Source: Microseira wollei NIES-4236
Lineage (GTDB): Bacteria; Cyanobacteriota; Cyanobacteriia; Cyanobacteriales; Aerosakkonemataceae
Assembly: GCF_020521235.1 (NCBI RefSeq)
Contig: NZ_BLAY01000005.1
Span: 1 to 64,000, forward strand
Direction: 5' to 3'
DNA length: 64,000 bases
How positions within the stretch are numbered: the first letter of the stretch is position 1; each line of letters opens with the position of its first letter. The notes below the pieces were generated by a model that saw only the letters and a program-made list of their open reading frames with translations, did no database searches and was not told where the DNA came from. This document shows positions 10,993 through 18,616 of this stretch, one piece after another. Position numbers and translations under genes: made by a program.

Positions 10993-11504
10993 AGAACAAG
11001 CAGAGATTAATTATAGCAGTCAGCATTTTCCTCCTGCTCACTCTCACACCAAAAGCAGTATTGGCAAATGCAGGTAGTCCGATGATGTGGTTCGGTCTCT
11101 TTCACCTTGCATTTGGGAACGCGCTGATAGGAATACTCGAAAGCTGGGTAGTAAAAAAAGTACAAAAATTGAATATTGAAGCATGGAAGATCGTATTAGG
11201 AAACTATCTATCAATGTTTTTTGGTCTTTACTACATCGCTCCATTTTTGGCAGTTGCAGCGGGAAATCGTGATTTTTGGCGTGCAACAAGAGCAGTCGAA
11301 GAATATAAGCTGGGAGGCTTTCTAGTCGGAATGTTTTTTGCTTACCTTGCCACACTATTCCTGGAATATCCATTCTTTAAATGGGCTATAAACCCAGAAA
11401 ATAAATCAAAAGCTCTCCCAGCAACCTTATTGTCAAATACAGTCTCATACCTGAGCATGACAGGAATTTATTTTATAATAAATTTGCCAGAGAGTAAGTG
11501 GTAA
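10989..11504 (+). CDS. Unknown membrane protein with signal peptide
   Basis: 171 aa starting with GTG inside the stop of the methyltransferase gene. The N-terminus is a clear signal peptide (basic MKNKQR, hydrophobic run, cleavage likely after VLANA). About three further hydrophobic segments follow (around residues 30-50, 75-95, 110-130, with another near the C-terminus). I recognise no family. Coupling to the methyltransferase suggests a shared role, but that is only inference from overlap. Confidence 0.7.
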   Translation: MKNKQRLIIAVSIFLLLTLTPKAVLANAGSPMMWFGLFHLAFGNALIGILESWVVKKVQKLNIEAWKIVLGNYLSMFFGLYYIAPFLAVAAGNRDFWRATRAVEEYKLGGFLVGMFFAYLATLFLEYPFFKWAINPENKSKALPATLLSNTVSYLSMTGIYFIINLPESKW

Positions 11505-11947
11505 AAAAGTGACCATCTGCAACGAATACAACATCGGCCTTTACTTGTTTTGTGCTTGGTAGTTGCCCAAAAATAACAGTTTTATCGCGCTCTGATAAAA
11601 TATTATTTTCAGGACTTACGCAAAAAAACAAAGGGCGATCCGAAAAATCGTGGGTGTAGAGGCGCTCTATTGACGCATCACCTTTGTTTTTGGCCCCGCG
11701 TGCTAGAGTCCTGATTTTAATAAAGAGCGGAAAAACAGATGGCGCCTGCTCTATGATTTACCATCCTTATCTTCCTCTGCTTCAATTACAGCTTGTGGCA
11801 GTGTTTGATATAGTTTCCGGTTGCATTGGAATTACTCTGTGTAGGGGCAATTACCAATTACCAATTACCAAGAAAGCCAATCATTCCGATGCAACCGGAT
11901 TTAATATGAGAGTTATATTTGACAAAATGAAGTTTATGGGTTCAGTC
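11505..11947. repeat. Gene-free stretch with half of an F-family MITE and short tandem repeats
   Basis: At 11610 a left arm of the F element (CAGGACTTACGCA) is followed by AAACAAAGG, and a partner CACCTTTGTTT sits near 11680. The right arm TGCGTAAGTCCTG is missing, so this is a decayed copy. Around 11850-11873 is ACCAATTACCAATTACCA, a short STRR tract. No credible gene is seen. Confidence 0.5.
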
Positions 11948-12352
11948 ATGCCTACTATCGATATGACCTTCCCGCTCTGGGGTTTAGCAATCTTCATTCT
12001 GTGGACGATTGCGATCGTTATCCTTCTACTCGCAGTCAGGATTCGTCATCTATCTGCCGGTGGATCTGTAAAAGATTTCGCCACACAGAACGATGAAAGC
12101 TTGCTTTGGCGACTATTTCGGGTGCAGTCCAACTTGGTAGAAAACCTGCCTTTGTATATAGGAGTTGTTTTCCTCCTGACAGTTCGAGGCGTATCCGGAA
12201 TAGCCGTAGATTCGCTTGTAGTTGTATACATTGTATTTCGGCTTATACACTCAGCGATTCACATAGCTGGTATCGATCCAACGTTTAGGTTATTAAGCTT
12301 AGTGATTCAGTTAGTCTGCTTGGTCGCCTTAACTGTTCTAGCAATTTTCTAG
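11948..12352 (+). CDS. MAPEG-family membrane protein
   Basis: About 134 aa with four hydrophobic helices, matching the MAPEG family (membrane-associated eicosanoid/glutathione metabolism) in length and layout. The helix 1-2 loop (AVRIRHLSAGG) is followed by the conserved block LFRVQSNLVENLPLYI with the typical Q-x-N-x-x-E-N. Bacterial members are often glutathione transferases or peroxidases in the membrane; activity here is not proven. The start is uncertain: in-frame ATGs exist at 11906, 11927, 11936 and 11948. I chose 11948 because the homology begins there; the frame is open further back, but into repeat debris. Confidence 0.8.
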   Translation: MPTIDMTFPLWGLAIFILWTIAIVILLLAVRIRHLSAGGSVKDFATQNDESLLWRLFRVQSNLVENLPLYIGVVFLLTVRGVSGIAVDSLVVVYIVFRLIHSAIHIAGIDPTFRLLSLVIQLVCLVALTVLAIF

Positions 12353-12408
12353 TTTTGGATGCTTGCAGCAAGTGTTGGTAGGATTCAATCAAAGGATTTA
12401 GCCCACAG

Positions 12409-12849
12409 ATGAGTATAGAAAAACTCTCCATCGCTCGCCTGACAACTGATGAATGGGAAAAAGCAATAGATAGCATTACGCTGTTTTGGGATACCGCACC
12501 TAGTCAGGAAACAATTGTCAAATTTCTGAGCAATTCTCAAAACATTTTGTTGTCAGCAGAGCTAGATGATGCGCCAGTCGGTCAACTCATTGGTTATATT
12601 CTCGATCGCTGGGATAAAAATGAACCAATGTTATTTTTGTATTCAATCGATGTGGCAGAACCCTACCAACGCAGAGGAATTGGAAAAGCATTAATCGCAG
12701 CAGTCAGAAAACTTGGTCGGATAGAGGGTTGCTCCGAAGCATTTGTGTTAACGAATGAAAGCAATCTTCCAGCTATGCAGTTGTATCAATCTACGGGGGG
12801 GAAAAGATCGAACCCAGATGATGTTGTGATGTTTGAGTACGATTATTAG
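12409..12849 (+). CDS. GNAT acetyltransferase, AAC(3)-I-like
   Basis: 146 aa. The acetyl-CoA binding motif A is clear: LYSIDVAEPYQRRGIGKALI (Q/RxxGxG/A type), followed by motif B with the NESNLPAMQLYQSTGG segment. The overall pattern (FLYSIDVA..RRGIG, VLTNESN) resembles aminoglycoside 3-N-acetyltransferase type I relatives. Many chromosomal relatives have no resistance role, so the substrate remains open. The next gene follows immediately. Confidence 0.8.
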   Translation: MSIEKLSIARLTTDEWEKAIDSITLFWDTAPSQETIVKFLSNSQNILLSAELDDAPVGQLIGYILDRWDKNEPMLFLYSIDVAEPYQRRGIGKALIAAVRKLGRIEGCSEAFVLTNESNLPAMQLYQSTGGKRSNPDDVVMFEYDY

Positions 12850-12876
12850 TTGCAGAAATCCTTGAGGTGGCAAGAG

Positions 12877-13413
12877 ATGGCATCATTACAGGAATTTTTG
12901 GCGGCAAATCAGCAGAGGGATATTTTGGCGATCGCTCAATACATAGAAGCTCATATTGCGCTCAACTGGCAAACCCTAATTCACAAGAATATTGATAAGT
13001 TAGTGGGCGTATTCAACAAAGCCGGTGATATGGCCTATGGAATGTATCTAGGCTGGCTATTTCTCCCCATTCACAAGCAACTTAAACAAGCCCAATTGCG
13101 TCCCGAACCGAGATTTCCTGGAGATTTCAACATCTCAAGAGAATGGGGTAATCAAGAACAAACCGATCAACAACGTTGGATGTGGAGTACGATTGAATCA
13201 GCAGAAGGAAAGTCACTGGGAACCATTGTTACCATTACTTTTCACGACCACACCCAGTTTCGCATCCCTCAAAAACCCCAGATTATCGCCTTAACAGAAA
13301 CGAGCAAAGAAGCTGTTGTAGAGACGCTGTCCCAACGTTCCGCTGATTTCAAAAACGCACTTGAATTCCAGATTGAATACGCAGATTACTTGCGAAATTT
13401 AGAGCGTGTTTGA
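12877..13413 (+). CDS. Conserved hypothetical protein
   Basis: 178 aa. The ATG at 12877 is preferred over a TTG at 12850 because GAGGTGG lies 7-12 nt upstream. No signal peptide or membrane helix. The middle is charged and contains WNSTIESAEG-like and TITFHDHTQFRIP segments; I do not recognise the fold. It lies 27 bp after the GNAT gene and may be co-transcribed. Confidence 0.65.
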   Translation: MASLQEFLAANQQRDILAIAQYIEAHIALNWQTLIHKNIDKLVGVFNKAGDMAYGMYLGWLFLPIHKQLKQAQLRPEPRFPGDFNISREWGNQEQTDQQRWMWSTIESAEGKSLGTIVTITFHDHTQFRIPQKPQIIALTETSKEAVVETLSQRSADFKNALEFQIEYADYLRNLERV

Positions 13414-13422
13414 AAAGTATTT

Positions 13423-13534
13423 GATCCCCCCATGCCCCCCTTTTTAAGGGGGGGTAAAGCGAGTAAAGCTTTCCCTTTTTAGGGAAAATTAGCGTATTCA
13501 AAGTCCCCCTTTTTAAGGGGGATTTAGGGGGATC
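13423..13534. repeat. GATCCCCC...GGGGGATC inverted-repeat element (MITE-like)
   Basis: A 112-bp element begins GATCCCCCCATGCCCCCC and ends GGGGGATTTAGGGGGATC, so its ends are imperfect inverted repeats. Each half also holds a CCCCTTTTTAAGGGG hairpin. It fills most of the 147-bp gap between two same-strand genes. A partial relative is at 51444-51480. Confidence 0.75.
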
Positions 13535-13560
13535 TCCAACCAGTAAAGGTATCGCGAATC

Positions 13561-14445
13561 ATGTCACTCTCCGAAAAACCAGAACGTTCCGCACTAACTG
13601 CAAGAGCAGTAGCAGCAGCAGTATCTATTGCTACTGCCCACGGTATAAATATTGATGAACCCCAGGTAATAGCTGATGCTTATTCCGTGCGAATCCATCT
13701 AAAACCTGCACCAATCGTTGCGCGTGTAAGTACCATCACCTCTTTGCTACGCTCTCCGATCGAATCATGGCTTTTGCGCGAACTTTCGGTGGCTGAATTT
13801 CTGGCATCAAAAGGCGCGAACGTAGTCCCACCCAGCGATATTTTGCCACCAGGGCCGCACTATTATGATGGATTGTTTATGACTTTCTGGCGATACTTCC
13901 AACCAGTATCTGATGCCTTACCAGAATCGGCAATTGTGGGAAAAATGCTAGCCGAATTGCACGCCGTTTTGCGCGATTATCCTGGGTATTTACCGCTTTT
14001 AGCACCGCCACTAAACGATATTCCAAGAGGACTTGAGCGGATTGAACGTGCTGGCGATATCCTCCCCAAAAGTGACTTGACGCTATTACAAGAAACCTAC
14101 GATAAACTGCTTCCTCAATTGAACAATTCAGCTAGTTTGTTGCAGCCATTGCACGGGGATGCCCATGCTTTCAATTTAATCCCGACTGCGGATGGATTGC
14201 TGTGGAACGATTTTGAGGATACTTGCATCGGTCCGGTTGCTTGGGATTTGATTAACCTTGACGACGAGGGGAGGGCAGCTTACCCAGACGCCCCCGACTC
14301 TGCGACGCTGGAACCTTACATCAAGATGCGACAGCTACATGGGATTGTCTGGGTGTATGCATTGCTGCCTGAGTTTCCTAACTGGGTTGCACATGTCAAA
14401 GTCATGCTGGATGATTTGCGCGAGCGATCGCAAAGGTTACATTAG
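13561..14445 (+). CDS. Aminoglycoside phosphotransferase-like kinase (APH/choline kinase fold)
   Basis: 294 aa. The catalytic loop is LHGDAHAFNLI (Brenner-type HGDxxxxN) near residue 200, followed by the Mg-binding DFE (WNDFEDTCIGPVAWDL). The N-lobe is shorter and less clear. This fold phosphorylates small alcohols or aminoglycosides; neighbours (GNAT, MAPEG) give no pathway. It sits directly after the GATCCCCC element. Confidence 0.82.
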   Translation: MSLSEKPERSALTARAVAAAVSIATAHGINIDEPQVIADAYSVRIHLKPAPIVARVSTITSLLRSPIESWLLRELSVAEFLASKGANVVPPSDILPPGPHYYDGLFMTFWRYFQPVSDALPESAIVGKMLAELHAVLRDYPGYLPLLAPPLNDIPRGLERIERAGDILPKSDLTLLQETYDKLLPQLNNSASLLQPLHGDAHAFNLIPTADGLLWNDFEDTCIGPVAWDLINLDDEGRAAYPDAPDSATLEPYIKMRQLHGIVWVYALLPEFPNWVAHVKVMLDDLRERSQRLH

Positions 14446-14589
14446 TATTTGCGACAGACCGATCAAAAAGTTCGTTCACTTCCCACTTCTCGGAGTCGTT
14501 TTGCTATGCCCCAAAGACTATACGTACACAACTTCAGATGCCTAGAAAACTTTGAACTAACCCTCAAGGAGATGCCATCTGCTCTGTTA

Positions 14590-14692
14590 CTCCCTTCCCG
14601 CCGGAAGAATTTGTACTGAATGAACCGCGAAGACGCGAAGAACACGAAGGAAGAGAAAAGAAGAAGTACATAATTTTCTACCGGGATGGGAG
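14590..14692. mobile_element. MITE family B, copy 1 (103 bp, TA target duplication)
   Basis: The ends CTCCCTTCCCG and CGGGATGGGAG are inverted repeats, flanked on both sides by TA. The host gene is restored by deleting the element plus one TA. Copy 2 at 42718-42820 has the same length and about 80% identity by eye, including GAACCGCGAAGACGC. A TA duplication is typical of IS630/Tc1-mariner transposases; no such transposase is in the window. Confidence 0.85.
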
Positions 14693-14862
14693 TAATTGGA
14701 AAAAACGGTTCAGGTAAATCAACTATTTCTCATGTCTTAGAGGTATTTCAGTCCATCAGTCGAGTCACAAATAGAGTTCGCGATCTTGTCAAGTCAAAGG
14801 ATTTCGCTCGTGGAAGGTCTGATGTTCCGATCCGATTTGAACTAGAAGTATTACTTGATGCC

Positions 14863-14875
14863 ACCGGACATGATA
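14863..14875. repeat. Solo right end of an A-family MITE
   Basis: ACCGGACATGATA followed by TGA is identical to the right end and flank of the A copy at 25224-25370. No left end is found upstream, so this is a deletion scar fused to the ATPase fragment. Confidence 0.5.
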
Positions 14876-14905
14876 TGATAGACAATCCGAGCAAGTAGGT
14901 TATCG

Positions 14906-16717
14906 TTAAGCCGAGACAAGCAATTGCTCCTCAGGACTAACACTTAAATCATCCTTGTGTTTGAACACCAATAGGGTAATATCATCAAACACCTTTTGTT
15001 CTCCAATAAATCGCCGCAGGTCTTCAATTACGGCTTGCTTGATTTGCGCGGCATCCAAATGCCAATGAGAGCTAACTACGTCACACAGCCTTCCCAGTCC
15101 GTAGAAGTTTTTATGGATATCTATGGCTTCCGGAATGCCATCCGTATACAGAACTACCCCATCTCCGGGCTGTAACTCCACCGTTGTATGGCTAATTAAA
15201 TCTGCAATATCCTCATCTAAACCAATGAGCATTCCTAACTCGATTGTGTCCACCCGTTCCACAGCACCGGACTTTCTCACCACTAAGGTTTCTTCATGGA
15301 AACCACTGATACTGAGCAGACCAGAAGCATAGTTGAGAATAGCGAGGGTCAGGTTTTTATCGGAATTCATCCGTTGCACGTTTTTATAAATCGTGCGGTT
15401 TAAGGTATCTAAAAATTTCACCGGGTCGTATTCTTGTACTTCCTTGAGCGTTCGCACAGCGGTTTGAGTCATCAGCATCAGCAGACCACTTTCTAATCCG
15501 TGTCCCGTTACGTCACCAATCCCTAAAGTGACAATACCTTCTGTCTCGAGTACGTCATAATAATCACCTCCTACTTCATCGGCAGGAGCCATATAACCAG
15601 CAATATCTAAACCTTCAATATTTTCGAGTTCTTCAGGTTTAGGCAGGAGCATCTGCTGAATTTGACGTGCAACATCAAGTTCTGCTCCCATTCGCAGGTT
15701 TTCCTGCTTCAGCTTCTGGTTGAGGGCGATAATTTCTTCGTTAGCGGTGGCGAGTTCGGAGGTGCGTTCTTTGACTTTGCTTTCCAAGGTAGCATTGGCA
15801 TGGCGTAAATCGGCTTTGGCTTTGTCATTTTCGCTGAGTACTGCACCTAACAACAGAGTTGTAAGAGCAATAACACCAACAAAGGAATCCAGCAGTAGCA
15901 AGGATTCATTTTGGGAATTGCGAACAAAGTAGCCAAAGCCTTTTGCTGTTCCGACTACAGCAATTAAGCAAAGGATAACGGTTAGTAAGGTAGAGCCGGG
16001 TTGATGGAAGCGAAAGGCTGCCCAAACGATTAGGGGAATGACCATGAATTCGATTGGATAGCCGCCGCCAAAAGCAATGCGGCTGACAGCAATGACCAAG
16101 AAGAATAAAACGGCTGCTTCCATCCACCGTTTTTTAAACCGTTGGACTGCCTGCCTGCTGTTCTGACTCCAGGCTAGGAATAAAGGAGTGAAGATTAGAA
16201 CGGCAAACTGCTCGGAAAGTGTCCAGGTTAAGACAACTGTGGGGTAGAGCGACCAGGGTATTTTGCCATAAAAATAGAGGATAGCGGGAGACATGATTCC
16301 TGAAGGCATACAACCGATAAATGCTCCCACAATCATAAAAATTACAACATCTTTTACCTGATTTAGGATGTAGCGATTGCCGATCAACCGTCGTACCAGA
16401 TAAGCGGCAAAGATGCTGATAAATGTCTCTGATACGGTAACCCATAACGTAGTGACAAATCCATAGGACGATAACTGACCCAAGTAGCAGCCAACAAACA
16501 CTCCTATCCACATGGGATAGCCCCATATCAAAGTAGCTGCCAGTGAAGTTCCCGCAGGAGGCCATAGAGGGACAACATCACCAGGTAGGGTAATAAAGGC
16601 AAGGGCTAACTTAGCAGTCGCATAGTAGGCGATCGCAACCAGAGCCGTTTTCAACCAAAAGTTCCAGTCCCTAAAAGATGAAGGAAAAAGTTTTCTTAAA
16701 AATGGGTTAACTTTCAT
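14906..16717 (-). CDS. MASE1-SpoIIE (PP2C-type) serine phosphatase
   Basis: 603 aa from the ATG at 16717 (a TTG at 16738 would add 7 residues). The N-terminal half holds about eight membrane helices of the MASE1 sensor type, including the PLWPPAGTSLAATLIWG block. A coiled-coil (KVKERTSELATANEEIIALN...) follows, and then a SpoIIE/RsbU-like phosphatase: QIQQMLLPKPEEL, GGDYYDVLE, GIGDVTGHGLESGLLM and the final DDITLLVFK. The metal-binding aspartates of the family are present. Such proteins dephosphorylate anti-anti-sigma factors in partner-switching cascades; no such partner is adjacent. It ends 8 bp from the broken ATPase. Confidence 0.9.
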   Translation of the reverse strand: MKVNPFLRKLFPSSFRDWNFWLKTALVAIAYYATAKLALAFITLPGDVVPLWPPAGTSLAATLIWGYPMWIGVFVGCYLGQLSSYGFVTTLWVTVSETFISIFAAYLVRRLIGNRYILNQVKDVVIFMIVGAFIGCMPSGIMSPAILYFYGKIPWSLYPTVVLTWTLSEQFAVLIFTPLFLAWSQNSRQAVQRFKKRWMEAAVLFFLVIAVSRIAFGGGYPIEFMVIPLIVWAAFRFHQPGSTLLTVILCLIAVVGTAKGFGYFVRNSQNESLLLLDSFVGVIALTTLLLGAVLSENDKAKADLRHANATLESKVKERTSELATANEEIIALNQKLKQENLRMGAELDVARQIQQMLLPKPEELENIEGLDIAGYMAPADEVGGDYYDVLETEGIVTLGIGDVTGHGLESGLLMLMTQTAVRTLKEVQEYDPVKFLDTLNRTIYKNVQRMNSDKNLTLAILNYASGLLSISGFHEETLVVRKSGAVERVDTIELGMLIGLDEDIADLISHTTVELQPGDGVVLYTDGIPEAIDIHKNFYGLGRLCDVVSSHWHLDAAQIKQAVIEDLRRFIGEQKVFDDITLLVFKHKDDLSVSPEEQLLVSA

Positions 16718-16799
16718 AGGTTCTTTCCAATTTTTCAATCCTCGGATAGTACGACCAGAGCAAGTCGGAGGTGAAGCTTCAGGGGTGCTTCGTTCATGA

Positions 16800-16949
16800 T
16801 TTGAGGCGATTCATGCTGCCAATGTCATCCACAAGGACATTAACCCCGCCAATATCGTCTTACACCCCGAAACCGGACAACTTAAAATCATTGATTTTGG
16901 CATTGCCAGCGTCTTAAGTCGGCAAAATCCTACGCTGACAAACCCCAAT
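16800..16949 (+). pseudogene. Relic of a Hanks-type Ser/Thr kinase
   Basis: The frame reads EAIHAANVIHKDINPANIVL, then KIIDFGIASVLSRQNPTL: the catalytic loop (HKDINPAN) and DFG of a bacterial Ser/Thr kinase, close to the kinase part of the giant protein at 4703. A TGA lies just before it and the match ends at about 16949. Only about 50 codons remain, between the phosphatase and the dead transposase. Confidence 0.8.
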
Positions 16950-17017
16950 TGTCAACAACATTGTCTTCCAGCCTTTGGATATCGATGGCTCTCCCGTAAA
17001 TCAGTTGATAAGTTTTC

Positions 17018-18169
17018 CTAATCAAACATACAAGCTAATAGCTTTTCACGGAGATGATCAAAATTACTAAACCCATAACCCTGACGGAGAATTAACTTAA
17101 TTTTATTGTTGATACCCTCCATTACACCGCTGGTTGTTCGGCTAATAAAATAATTACAAATATGTTCTAAGTGCTGGCGAATAGTTTGAGCAACTTTCCC
17201 TAAAACAATTTCAGCATAACTTAACCATTTTTTCATTTTTATTAGTCCCATCTCGACTGTACTGGTTTCATAAATTTCTCTAAACTCCTCTTTTAGTTCA
17301 TCAGCAATTGTCACAACTGCTGAGTTTGATAAAAGCTGTGCTAGTTCAACTTTTTCTGATTCATTCAAATCGGCACCATTTTTTAAAAGCAAGCACCGAT
17401 TCTTTAAACCTTTTAACTCCAAGGCTAACCGAATTTTATTCAGAGCTTAATTTACCAATTTCATCACATGGAACCGATCGATAACTATGACAGCATTTGG
17501 GAAAGCTTCGGTAATCACTCTTCTACATCCTCCCCACATATCAACGCTGACCTCTTTGACTTTTGCTCTCACTGACAAAGGTTGTTTTTCTAACACTTTA
17601 ATTATTTCTTCACTTTGATGGCTGTCAATCGCCTCAATTAAGGCTCCTCGGTCAATATCGCTGACTACTGTGACAAATTTTCTTTGACCTTTAAGCCTGC
17701 TAAACTCATCCAGACTTAGACGGTAAGGATCGCCCCAATCTTTTTTTTTCGGCGGCTAATCCGATGAAAAATTCCTTGGACTTCTTTGGCACTAATGCCT
17801 TCATTTCTACTGACTTGTTCGGTGGCTAGCTGTTTAACTTGTTCATAAATATATAATTCATATCTTTGGGTGTACTTTCGCCCCATCTCCATCCACTCTA
17901 AACGTTCTGTAGAATATCTTGAACAGTGATGACAATAAAATTGTCGGCGGGGAACTTGTAGATAAACTTCTTGCCCACAGATAGCTAAATCCCGCACAAA
18001 AAAAAATTGTGCGAGTTTGATTGATATCATCCGTATAGGTTTGGCAATGTGGGCAAACCGTCCCTTCATTTAAAAACTGGAGTTTTAGAATAATGAACTT
18101 TGGCTCTTGACAACAAGTAAAAACTGTCACATTCGGTAAATTTAACAGCGCATCTAAATGAAAGTCCAT
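17018..18169 (-). pseudogene. ISL3-like transposase, two frameshifts and one nonsense codon
   Basis: The order of pieces is that of ISL3-family transposases. The N-terminus is MDFHLDALLNLPNVTVF with a zinc-binding CPHC and later FYCHHC. The DDE part has VVSDIDRGALIEAI and VSVDMWGGCRRVI...VIVIDRFHVMKLVN. The C-terminus has TTSGVMEGINNKIKLILRQGYGF. The frame shifts at a run of nine T (about 18000) and at a run of nine A (about 17740), read on the coding strand. An in-frame TAA follows MKLVN (about 17450). Homopolymer shifts could be programmed or error-prone, but the added nonsense codon argues for decay. Element ends could not be fixed. Confidence 0.85.
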
Positions 18170-18218
18170 CACTAAGTTACCCCAATCAACAGACTTAACT
18201 GCATCAGTCGATTTTTTC

Positions 18219-18291
18219 AAGATAATTAACCAGCTTGTTTTAGGGAAAGGGCTAATACTTATAGCGAGGATGCGAGCTGGTTAATTATCTT
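18219..18291. repeat. Perfect 17-bp inverted repeat at the transposase upstream edge
   Basis: AAGATAATTAACCAGCT (18219-18235) and its exact reverse complement (18275-18291) flank a 39-bp spacer. It lies just upstream of the dead transposase start. It may be an IS terminus next to a relic terminus of another copy, or a strong hairpin; no promoter role can be shown. Confidence 0.7.
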
Positions 18292-18295
18292 CAGT

Positions 18296-18450
18296 TTAAT
18301 GACTTGGCCTGGATATTTTGTAGCTTATGTTACTTTTTCCACCTCGACCCCGAAAGACCCGTTCCTTAAGTAACAATTCTTTTACACTCAGCTTGGCTTG
18401 CATAGAGTCAAAGTAGGCAGCGACTTCTCTTGTATTGTACTTTCTGGGAA
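18296..18450 (-). pseudogene. Gene remnant, C-terminal end only
   Basis: An open frame without a convincing start reads YNTREVAAYFDSMQAKLSV and ends RGGKSNISYKISRPSH-stop. Its upstream side is cut by the E-type element that begins at 18456. I do not recognise the parent gene. Confidence 0.3.
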
Positions 18451-18455
18451 ACTAT

Positions 18456-18565
18456 AGCGGATTGCAGCCGTATGAGGTACGGCTTCGTTTGTGTAGCGGC
18501 ACCCTTAAGGGTGCCGCTACACAAACGAAGCGATTTCGCTTTCCCTTACTCGCTTGCAATCTGCT
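18456..18565. mobile_element. E-type inverted-repeat element, copy 1
   Basis: The outer ends AGCGGATTGCA and TGCAATCTGCT are inverted repeats. Inside is a long perfect hairpin with arms ending in TTCGTTTGTGTAGCGGC. Copy 2 at 34118-34228 has the same outer ends and the same arm type but a different loop-proximal sequence. Confidence 0.7.
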
Positions 18566-18616
18566 GTAAAGGGCAAAAAAGGTGCCGTACTCTCGGCTAA
18601 CACACCCTACAGGATT

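Larger units (their letters stand above)
14506..14898 (+). pseudogene. AAA (RecF/OLD-like) ATPase fragment, interrupted by a MITE and truncated
   Basis: From the ATG at 14506 the frame reads MPQRLYVHNFRCLENFELTL... then stops inside an inserted 103-bp element (14590-14692). After the element the same frame resumes at the P-loop (IGKNGSGKSTISHVL). Removing the element and one TA rebuilds LLIGKNGSGKST exactly. The insertion adds 105 bp, so the frame is kept but a TGA lies inside. The gene then ends about 60 codons on, where the sequence becomes the right end of an A-family MITE (ACCGGACATGATA, 14863). No Walker B remains. Such ATPases are often defence-related (OLD, AAA15/21); function here is lost. 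Confidence 0.85.

Noticed and set aside
11684..11947. 88-residue N-terminal extension of the MAPEG gene
   Set aside because: The extension runs through MITE and STRR debris and has no family match.
16134..16565. 143-codon minus-strand frame inside the phosphatase gene
   Set aside because: Alternative frame of the MASE1 coding region; codon pattern and composition fit the shadow of a real gene.
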